From contig UREA01000032.1 of NCBI GenBank assembly GCA_900546715.1, positions 1 to 12,678 of the forward strand: DNA of 12,678 nt. The letters are read 5' to 3'. The notes beneath the pieces were generated by a model, which ran no database searches, was not told where the DNA came from, and was given only the letters and a program-made list of their open reading frames with translations. This stretch comes from an uncultured Mycoplasmatota bacterium (GTDB lineage: Bacteria; Bacillota_I; Bacilli_A; RF39; UBA660). The translations under genes were made by a program, and so were the position numbers. Below, in pieces: positions 7,126-12,678 of the stretch (the first letter of the stretch is position 1; every line of letters begins with the position of its first letter).

Positions 7126-9534
7126 TTGGCTAGTTTTGATGCACATTTTGCTCCAGATTTATCCAAAACTGTTGCTAGCGATCAAGTTACATTCCAAGGT
7201 GAACACTACCGTATTACAGTTTTAACTGAACGGATGGTTCGCTTAGAATATAGCTTAGATGGCCATTTTTCTGATGCTCCAACAACTTTGGTTAAAAATA
7301 GAGTATTTGCTTCTCCCACCTTTAAAGTTGAACAAGATGAGAGATATTTAGTAATTACTACTAACTATTTTGTTTTACAATATTTAAAAAATAAACCTTT
7401 TTTAGGACCAAAATTTGCTCCCGATTCTTATCTTAAAGTTAATTTGCAAAATACTGATAAAACCTGGTATTATGGTCAAGTTGAAGCCCGTAACTTTAAA
7501 GGTGGAGCAGTAAGCTTAGATAATTATAAAGGTAGTGTAAAACTAGATAATGGTCTTTATTCTACTGATGGTTTTGTAATGCTAGATGATTCTGCTAATT
7601 TTGAAATAGAAGGCAGTGGATTTTTAGTAAAACCTAATCCTAATAAAGTAGATTTATATTTAATAATGTATAAAAGAGATTTTGGTTTATGTTTAAGAGA
7701 TTACTTTTTGCTTACTGGCTATCCTGAACTAATTCCAAGATATGCCCTAGGTATCTGGTGGAATAGAGAAAAAATTTATAGTTTTAATGATGCTAAATCA
7801 CTAGTTAAAGTATTTAATAGAAACAGAGTACCATTTTCCGTTCTGTTATTAAGTGAATTTTGGCATATAAAAGATTCAACAAATTATAATTTGTACAAAA
7901 CTGGTTTTTCTTTTAATCGTGATTTATTTCCGGACCCTAGTGAATTTATCAAATACATGCATGATCGGGGAGTAAAGATAGGCCTTAATATTGATCCAAG
8001 TGAAGGTATTAGAAAAGAAGAAGATAGGTATCTTAATTTTGCAAAAGAATTAAATGTTGGTGATGGTATAACTATTCCTTTTAATGTGTTAGATAAAACA
8101 TTTATGATTGCATATGTTCACCATTTAATTGATCCAATGCTTGATATGAATATTGATGTTTATTGGCTTGATTATAAAAAAGACTTAAGTACTATCCAAG
8201 CTTTAGCTTATTACTATAATCAAGATTTTAAAAGAGTAAAAGATTTTCGACCTTTAGTTTTAACTAGAAGTCCTTTGGTAGCACCTCATAATGCAGGAAT
8301 TTTATATTCTGGTGAAACAATTGTTAGTTGGCAAACTTTAAAATACTTACCTTTTTATAATTGCCTTGCCGCAAATAAAGGAGTTTCTTGGTGGAGTCAT
8401 GATGTTGGTGGTTATAAAGATGGCATTGAAGATAGTGAATTATATGTAAGATATGTTCAATTTTCAACTTTTAGTCCTATTTTTAGATTTAGTGCTAAAA
8501 GAGGAATATATTATAAAAGGGAACCATGGGTTTGGGATGTTGAAACATTTAATATAGCCCGTGAATATTGTATGTTACGTCAAAGATTAATTCCTTATTT
8601 ATATACGGCAGCATATGAATATTCCAAAACTGGTAAACCATTAATTCAACCGATTTACTATACCTATCCAGAAATTTATGATGAACCTGTCTATCGTAAT
8701 GAATATTATTTTGGTAAAAGTTTATTTGTAGCTCCAATTACCAAAACTAAAGAACCGACGATGAATAGATCAGTTGAAAGAATTTTTTTACCTAAAGGAA
8801 TCTGGTACGACTTTAAAACTGGCAAAAAGTTTGTTGGTAATAAAAGATATGTAGTATTCTACAAAGAAGAAGAGTATCCTGTTTTTGCAAATGCTGGAAG
8901 TATTGTTCCTTTAGCTATTTTAGATAAAAATATTAATGATACAACTCCACCAGAAAGTATGGAAATTCATGTTTTCCCTGGAGAAAGTAATATATTTAAA
9001 CTATATGAAGACGATGGAGTAACTAAACTTTATAAAGATGGTTTTTATATTGTAACAGCTATAGATTATAATTACTTACAAAATAATTATACTTTAATAA
9101 TTCACCCTGTTGAAGGTAAAACGGAAATCATTCCAAGATATAGAAATTATAAAGTAAGATTTAGAAATACGAGAACTGCAGATAGTGTAGATATTTATAT
9201 TAACGGTGATAAAGCCAATCTAGAGTATGTTTGCTATGAAGATGAAAATGACTTTGTAGTAGATGTTAAAGGTGTTGATACAACAAAACAATTAACAATC
9301 AATTGTAAAGGAAAAGATATTGAAATTAATGCTGTTCGTATTATTAATGAAGATGTTAACTCTATTATTAGTGATTTAAAAATTAAAACTAGTTTAAAAG
9401 AAGAAATAGCAAGTATATTTTTTAGTGATTTAGATATAAAAACTAAAAGAATAAGATTAAAAAAATTAAGAGGTTTAGATCAAAGATTCAAAAGAATGTT
9501 TATAAAACTACTTGAATATTTGGCAGAAATTTAA
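7126..9534 (+). CDS. Glycoside hydrolase family 31 protein (alpha-glucosidase/xylosidase-like)
   Basis: GH31 enzymes cleave alpha-linked glucose or xylose ends. The 802 residues hold an N-terminal beta-sandwich, the (beta/alpha)8 barrel (about 200-520) and C-terminal beta domains, then a charged helical tail (about 735-802). Family marks: WWNREKIYSFNDA (211-223), DVYWLDYKKD (344-353) with Asp349 as likely nucleophile, YSGETIVSW (394-402), WWSHDVGGY (422-430) and FSTFSPIFRFSA (446-457). Glu397 stands where most members have the acid/base Asp of SGDT, and the usual His of R-x-H-S is Ser456, so specificity or even activity is uncertain. There is no signal peptide, so it is cytoplasmic. The start is TTG: an in-frame TGA lies at 7120-7122, AAGGGTG (7112-7118) is seven bases upstream, and the conserved N-terminal domain begins at once. 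Confidence 0.92.
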   Translation: MASFDAHFAPDLSKTVASDQVTFQGEHYRITVLTERMVRLEYSLDGHFSDAPTTLVKNRVFASPTFKVEQDERYLVITTNYFVLQYLKNKPFLGPKFAPDSYLKVNLQNTDKTWYYGQVEARNFKGGAVSLDNYKGSVKLDNGLYSTDGFVMLDDSANFEIEGSGFLVKPNPNKVDLYLIMYKRDFGLCLRDYFLLTGYPELIPRYALGIWWNREKIYSFNDAKSLVKVFNRNRVPFSVLLLSEFWHIKDSTNYNLYKTGFSFNRDLFPDPSEFIKYMHDRGVKIGLNIDPSEGIRKEEDRYLNFAKELNVGDGITIPFNVLDKTFMIAYVHHLIDPMLDMNIDVYWLDYKKDLSTIQALAYYYNQDFKRVKDFRPLVLTRSPLVAPHNAGILYSGETIVSWQTLKYLPFYNCLAANKGVSWWSHDVGGYKDGIEDSELYVRYVQFSTFSPIFRFSAKRGIYYKREPWVWDVETFNIAREYCMLRQRLIPYLYTAAYEYSKTGKPLIQPIYYTYPEIYDEPVYRNEYYFGKSLFVAPITKTKEPTMNRSVERIFLPKGIWYDFKTGKKFVGNKRYVVFYKEEEYPVFANAGSIVPLAILDKNINDTTPPESMEIHVFPGESNIFKLYEDDGVTKLYKDGFYIVTAIDYNYLQNNYTLIIHPVEGKTEIIPRYRNYKVRFRNTRTADSVDIYINGDKANLEYVCYEDENDFVVDVKGVDTTKQLTINCKGKDIEINAVRIINEDVNSIISDLKIKTSLKEEIASIFFSDLDIKTKRIRLKKLRGLDQRFKRMFIKLLEYLAEI

Positions 9535-9540
9535 TATAAT
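9512..9540 (+). promoter_or_regulatory. Promoter of the T-box transcript, inside the end of the GH31 gene
   Basis: TTGAAT (9512-9517), a 17-base spacer and a perfect TATAAT (9535-9540). The -35 and spacer lie in the last codons of the GH31 gene and the -10 starts right after its stop. RNA would begin near 9547, at the foot of T-box stem I. Confidence 0.8.
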
Positions 9541-9546
9541 AACTTG

Positions 9547-9729
9547 TAAGCAGATGAAAAAAGAGTAGTAAATTATTTATTCTTACTAGAGATTTAGTGG
9601 TTGGTGGAAACTAAAATGAATGGTAATTGAACTTGCTTTTGGATGTATTAGGGTAATTCCTTTATCAATTATAAAGAAGTAAATAAGGTGGTACCACGAA
9701 TAATTCGTCCTTTGGTATTACCTTTTTTT
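9547..9729 (+). promoter_or_regulatory. T-box leader, leucine specifier
   Basis: Senses uncharged tRNA and lets transcription continue only then. Stem I: AAAAG (9559-9563) pairs with CTTTT (9636-9640); the AGTA of the specifier loop is at 9564; the distal arm is TTTAGT/ACTAAA (9593-9598, 9610-9615). After GAA (9629-9631) comes CTT, a Leu codon followed by a purine; shifting one base gives TTG, also Leu. The antiterminator is textbook: AAGG (9685) with CCTT (9709), bulge TGGTACC (9689-9695), and ACGAA/TTCGT. The competing terminator is listed separately. Leucine fits leuS downstream, but the first gene start is almost 270 bases beyond the terminator. Confidence 0.95.
9686..9729 (+). terminator. 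T-box terminator
   Basis: AGGTGGTACCA (9686-9696) pairs with TGGTATTACCT (9713-9723) through 11 pairs, two of them G-T, then seven T's. It competes with the antiterminator for the same bases. It is also the first terminator after trpS-GH31, so it may end that operon too. Confidence 0.92.
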
Positions 9730-9763
9730 GTATAATAGGAAAGTTATTTTTTTTAGAAAATAA

Positions 9764-9792
9764 TTGACGTTCAAACGATTGTTTGGTATAAT
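9764..9792 (+). promoter_or_regulatory. Second, near-consensus promoter between the T-box and leuS operon
   Basis: TTGACG (9764-9769), 17 bases, TATAAT (9787-9792), with TGG giving a TGn extension. It is the best promoter in the window. RNA would start near 9799, after the T-box terminator, so this transcript is independent of tRNA sensing. Confidence 0.9.
9772..9785. promoter_or_regulatory. Palindromic operator candidate in the promoter spacer
   Basis: CAAAC-GATT-GTTTG is a perfect 5-4-5 inverted repeat lying wholly between -35 and -10. A bound protein there would block RNA polymerase. It resembles both TetR-type operators and, with one change per consensus arm, the Gram-positive LexA box (CGAAC-N4-GTTCG). 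The regulator is not in the window. Confidence 0.55.
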
Positions 9793-9815
9793 GGGTTTGC
9801 AAGGAGGAAATTTGT

Positions 9816-9863
9816 ATGAATGCCATTTTAATAGATTATATCCGAGAGTTGTTAAAAAAATAA
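9816..9863 (+). CDS. 15-residue small ORF or leader peptide
   Basis: MNAILIDYIRELLKK begins at an ATG eight bases after AGGAGG (9802-9807), one of the best ribosome sites in the window, and about 17 bases into the transcript of the strong promoter. It ends at TAA. Three Leu and three Ile in 15 codons and the structured RNA that follows allow a leader-peptide role, for example ribosome-controlled folding. It could also be a small functional peptide or the stump of a lost gene. I know no homologue. Translation is likely on signals alone; function is unknown. Confidence 0.5.
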   Translation: MNAILIDYIRELLKK

Positions 9864-9880
9864 ATTAAATTAAAAAAATA

Positions 9881-9966
9881 GGGTGGCGACCACCCGAAGT
9901 TGGTCTGTGGAGAGTCTAAAGGATTCAATGAAGCAGAAATGCCTTGTAGTGATGCAAGGAAGTCAA
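9881..9966 (+). ncRNA. Structured RNA resembling an IS200/IS605-TnpB right-end (omega) RNA
   Basis: A non-coding, GC-richer block with three hairpins in series: GGGTGG/CCACCC (9881-9895, loop CGA); GAGTC/GATTC (about 9912-9926); and CCTTGTA/TGCAAGG (about 9942-9959) closed by a GTGA tetraloop of the GNRA type. GACCA (9888-9892) can instead pair with TGGTC (9901-9905), so the first hairpin has an alternative or pseudoknot partner. The order GAGAGTC, GAAGCAGAAA, a C-rich/G-rich hairpin and then AAGTCA is what I recall at right ends of IS200/IS605-type elements, where the tnpB guide RNA scaffold lies. No tnpB or tnpA is present, so it would be a relic or a reused part. A cis-regulatory leader of the next gene is the main alternative. 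Confidence 0.45.
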
Positions 9967-9983
9967 AATAAATTTTGACTTTT
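9960..9983 (+). terminator. Perfect hairpin before the membrane-protein gene, possible attenuator
   Basis: AAGTCAAAA (9960-9968) and TTTTGACTT (9973-9981) pair perfectly around TAAA. Only TTTTG follows, so it would be a weak terminator. It ends seven bases before the GGAGG of the next gene, which suits control of readthrough or of ribosome access. Confidence 0.4.
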
Positions 9984-9997
9984 GTTCTGGAGGATTT

Positions 9998-10414
9998 ATG
10001 AGTGAATGGATAGTGACCTTAATTTGGGGATTAGTATTATTTGTAGTTATATTTGTAGTTAATTATTTTTGGATATTAAAGCATGGCTACAAAAAGATAC
10101 AAAATAAAAAAGGTAAAAAAAGAAAAAAGGAAAAAAGATTAGAAGACTTTATTGGTTTTTCTTTACTTATTCCGAAATTTAAATTAGATGTTAATAAAAT
10201 GAATTTAAACTATGTATTTGTTTTATCAAGTTTAGTTAATGCATTTATTATTTCATTTGTATTTGTAGTAATTTATAGTATACCTTGGGATTTACCATTT
10301 CAAATACTCCTCGGATTTGTACTTCTCTTTGGGCTTATATATGCCTTATATGAATTATTAGGAAGACACTTAGTTAAGAAAGGTTGGATTAAAGATGGAA
10401 ACAAAAAAAATTGA
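9998..10414 (+). CDS. Small membrane protein of unknown function, translationally coupled to leuS
   Basis: 138 residues with three predicted membrane helices (about 4-26, 70-94 and 101-122). A very basic cytoplasmic stretch (about 31-48, including KKGKKRKKEKR) follows helix 1, and a short basic tail ends the protein. I recognise no family or catalytic motif. The ATG has GGAGG (9989-9993) four bases upstream. Its last 20 bases overlap the start of leuS in another frame, which points to coupled translation and a shared transcript. It is therefore under both the leucine T-box and the second promoter. Codon use is like the neighbours. A role linked to LeuRS is not implied by the sequence. Confidence 0.8.
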   Translation: MSEWIVTLIWGLVLFVVIFVVNYFWILKHGYKKIQNKKGKKRKKEKRLEDFIGFSLLIPKFKLDVNKMNLNYVFVLSSLVNAFIISFVFVVIYSIPWDLPFQILLGFVLLFGLIYALYELLGRHLVKKGWIKDGNKKN

Positions 10415-12678
10415 AGAAAAATGGCAAAAATATTGGGATGAACATAAAACATTTGAGGCAGTTACAGGTAGTAGTAAGGAACCTTACTATATATTAGTTG
10501 AATTTCCTTACCCATCTGGTTCAGGACTACATGTAGGTCATGTTCGAAGTTACACAGCCCAAGATGCAAAGGCCAGAATGATGCGGATGCAAGGGAAAAA
10601 TGTGCTATTTCCAATGGGCTTTGATGCTTTTGGAGCACCAGCAGAACAATATGCGATAAAAAATCATATTCATCCAAAAGATGCCGTTAAAGAAAATATT
10701 AAAACATTTAAAAATCAAATGAAAACATTAGGTTTTTCATTTGATTGGGACCGGGAATTTTCAACAACTGATCCGGAATATTATAAATGGACGCAATGGC
10801 AATTTTTAGAGTTTTATAAACATGGAATGGCTTATAAAGCAACAGTTCCTGTTAATTGGTGTCCGAATTGTAAGACAGTTTTATCAAATGAAGATTCAGC
10901 AGGTGGCGTATGTGAAAGATGTGGCACTCAAGTTGTGCAAAAAGAAAAGAGTCAATGGATGCTTCGCATGAGTGATTATGCTGAAGACTTATTACAAGGC
11001 TTAAACGATACTAACTTTGCGGAAAAAGTAAAATTAGGTCAAATAAATTGGATAGGTAAATCTATCGGAGCAGAAGTAATCTTTAAAATTGCCGGTCACG
11101 ATGAAAACTTCAGTGTATTTACAACAAGATGTGATACTTTATTCGGAGCAACATATTGTGTTTTAGCACCAGAACATAAACTTGTTGATATTATAACTAC
11201 TCCGGAACACAAAGATGAAGTAGAAAAATATAAATATGAATGTACACTTAAAAATGATTTAGAAAGAACAGAATTAAATAAAGAAAAAACAGGTGTTTTC
11301 ACTGGTGCTTATGCGATTAATCCAGTGAATAATGAAGAAATCCCAATTTATATAAGTGATTATGTTCTTGCTTCTTATGGTACTGGAGCTATTATGGCTG
11401 TTCCGGCGCATGATGAAAGAGACTTTGAATTTGCTACTAAATTTAATATTCCAATTATAGAGGTTATTGATAGTGGTCAAAGTGAACTTACAGAAGCTTA
11501 CACTGGTGATGGCGTACATATTAATTCCGGATTCTTAAATGGATTAAATAAAGAAGATGCCATAAGTGCAATGTTAGAATTTTTAGAAGAAAATAAATGC
11601 GGTAAAAAACAAGTAAATTATAAAATGCGTGATTGGATATTCTCTCGTCAAAGATTCTGGGGCGAACCAATTCCAATGATTTATTGTGAGTCTTGCGGTT
11701 GGCAACCAATGAATGAAGAAGACTTGCCACTACTTTTACCAGATGTTGCCGAATACGAACCAACTGATACAGGTGAAAGTCCACTTGCTAAAATTACAGA
11801 TTGGGTTAACACAACTTGTCCAAAATGTGGTGGACCAGCAAAAAGAGAAACTGATACAATGCCTAACTGGGCGGGTTCAAGTTGGTATTTCTTAAGATTT
11901 ATGGATCCTCATAATACACACGAATTTGCATCAATGGAAGCAATGAAATATTGGAATAAAGTAAATTGGTATAATGGTGGTATGGAACATACAGCTAGAC
12001 ACTTACTTTATGCGAGATTCTGGGTACAATTTTTATACAACATTGGTTTAGTACCGAATAAAGAAATGATTTGGACTAGAGTTAGTCATGGTATGGTTCT
12101 TGGTAGTGATGGCCAAAAAATGAGTAAATCTAAAGGTAATGTTATTAATCCTGATGATATTGTTAAAGAATATGGTGCTGATACTCTTCGTTGTTATGAA
12201 CTATTTATGGGAGATTATGAACTAGATTGTCCATGGAGTACCGATTCTCTAAAAGGATGTAAGAGATTCCTAGATAGAGTAATTCGTCTTAAAGACAAAG
12301 TTGTTGAAGGTGATTCTTATACCCCTGAATTAGAAACTATAATTCATAAAACTATAAAGAAAGTTGAATACGACTTAAGAAATATGGGATATAATACAGC
12401 AATATCTGCCTTAATGATTTTAACTAATAGTTATGAAGCAAAAGATTCCGTAACTGAAGCCGATTACCGAGTTCTACTTACACTTCTAAATCCCATAGCT
12501 CCTCATATAACTGAAGAATTAAATGAACAGTTAGGTTATGCGCCAATTTGTGAAGGCGAGTGGCCAAAATATGATGAAGAAAAAACAATTGATAAAGAAA
12601 AAGAAATTGGTGTTCAAGTAAATGGTAAAATAAGAGCATCAATTAAAGTATCAATTGATGAATCAGAAGAAGTTACTA
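10395..12678 (+). CDS. leuS: Leucine-tRNA ligase (LeuRS), 3' end beyond the window
   Basis: Charges tRNA-Leu. The 761 codons present cover nearly the whole enzyme; family members have roughly 800-830 residues. Order: PYPSGSGLHVGH with HIGH at 46-49; a zinc-type CPNC...CERC (156-159, 173-176); the CP1 editing domain with TTRCDTLFG (243-251) and YGTGAIMAVPAHDERD (328-343), whose Asp343 is the conserved editing residue; a second Cys set CESC...CPKC (431-434, 475-478); KMSKSKGN from 575; and the start of the anticodon-binding region. Editing looks intact. The ATG lies inside the end of the preceding gene, with AAAGG (10379-10383) about 11 bases before it. A leucine T-box upstream fits this product. 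The frame is open to the window edge. Confidence 0.97.
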   Translation, partial: METKKIEEKWQKYWDEHKTFEAVTGSSKEPYYILVEFPYPSGSGLHVGHVRSYTAQDAKARMMRMQGKNVLFPMGFDAFGAPAEQYAIKNHIHPKDAVKENIKTFKNQMKTLGFSFDWDREFSTTDPEYYKWTQWQFLEFYKHGMAYKATVPVNWCPNCKTVLSNEDSAGGVCERCGTQVVQKEKSQWMLRMSDYAEDLLQGLNDTNFAEKVKLGQINWIGKSIGAEVIFKIAGHDENFSVFTTRCDTLFGATYCVLAPEHKLVDIITTPEHKDEVEKYKYECTLKNDLERTELNKEKTGVFTGAYAINPVNNEEIPIYISDYVLASYGTGAIMAVPAHDERDFEFATKFNIPIIEVIDSGQSELTEAYTGDGVHINSGFLNGLNKEDAISAMLEFLEENKCGKKQVNYKMRDWIFSRQRFWGEPIPMIYCESCGWQPMNEEDLPLLLPDVAEYEPTDTGESPLAKITDWVNTTCPKCGGPAKRETDTMPNWAGSSWYFLRFMDPHNTHEFASMEAMKYWNKVNWYNGGMEHTARHLLYARFWVQFLYNIGLVPNKEMIWTRVSHGMVLGSDGQKMSKSKGNVINPDDIVKEYGADTLRCYELFMGDYELDCPWSTDSLKGCKRFLDRVIRLKDKVVEGDSYTPELETIIHKTIKKVEYDLRNMGYNTAISALMILTNSYEAKDSVTEADYRVLLTLLNPIAPHITEELNEQLGYAPICEGEWPKYDEEKTIDKEKEIGVQVNGKIRASIKVSIDESEEVT

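Noticed and set aside
6958..7146. 62-codon minus-strand ORF over the trpS end
   Set aside because: Shadow of trpS; low complexity and no ribosome site.
8549..8737. 62-codon minus-strand ORF inside the GH31 gene
   Set aside because: Shadow of a well-supported gene on the other strand.
10462..11784. Four minus-strand ORFs (68-87 codons) inside leuS
   Set aside because: They lie antisense to conserved LeuRS motifs and have no start signals.
11713..11895. 60-codon plus-strand ORF in another frame of leuS
   Set aside because: Out-of-frame shadow; LeuRS is open and conserved through this interval.
12054..12135. Possible frameshift in leuS before KMSKS
   Set aside because: Recounting the A-run near 12060 keeps KMSKS in frame with the start; the frame is open to the window edge.
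1..12678. CRISPR array, intact insertion sequence or prophage
   Set aside because: No regularly spaced repeats, transposase or phage genes are visible on either strand.

Overview
The window is very AT-rich DNA from a bacterium with Gram-positive (Bacillota-type) expression signals: strong AAGGAGG-like ribosome sites, extended -10 promoters (TGnTATAAT), U-tailed terminators, a T-box leader in front of a leuS operon, and a tRNA with an encoded CCA. The code is standard: trpS and the gene before leuS end on TGA, and Trp is written TGG, so the Mycoplasma code is excluded. The MurE ligase carries DNPR, which predicts a meso-diaminopimelate cell wall. I infer an uncultured, low-GC, Bacilli- or Erysipelotrichia-like gut commensal; no rRNA or other direct taxonomic marker is present.

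Layout. (1) 1-275: a GC-richer, hairpin-forming stretch that may be the tail of a structured RNA or leader, then a strong ribosome site and a 29-codon ORF of doubtful reality, meeting the terminator of the next gene head-on. (2) 276-1925 (-): a membrane-anchored serpin with a large internal insertion. (3) 2037-2558 (+): a small YcxB-like membrane protein, convergent with and overlapping (4) 2555-4057 (-), a cardiolipin synthase. (5) 4058-4526: promoter, hairpins, and a tRNA-Gly(UCC) gene (-) with its own promoter and terminator. (6) 4527-5906 (-): murE, divergent from (7) trpS (+, 6004-7092) and a GH31 glycosidase (+, 7126-9534), which look like one operon. (8) 9512-9997: a complete leucine-type T-box, then a second near-consensus promoter overlapped by a palindrome, a 15-codon ORF, a structured RNA resembling the right-end (omega) RNA of IS200/IS605-TnpB elements, and a perfect hairpin. 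(9) 9998-10414: a three-helix membrane protein whose end overlaps (10) leuS, which runs off the window.

Most genes are housekeeping (envelope, tRNA charging, cell wall). The unusual parts are the serpin, the GH31 enzyme with altered active-site motifs, and above all 9730-9997. That interval adds a promoter that escapes the T-box and a structured RNA between the T-box and the genes it should control. leuS would therefore be fed both by a tRNA-sensing attenuated transcript and by a separately regulated one.
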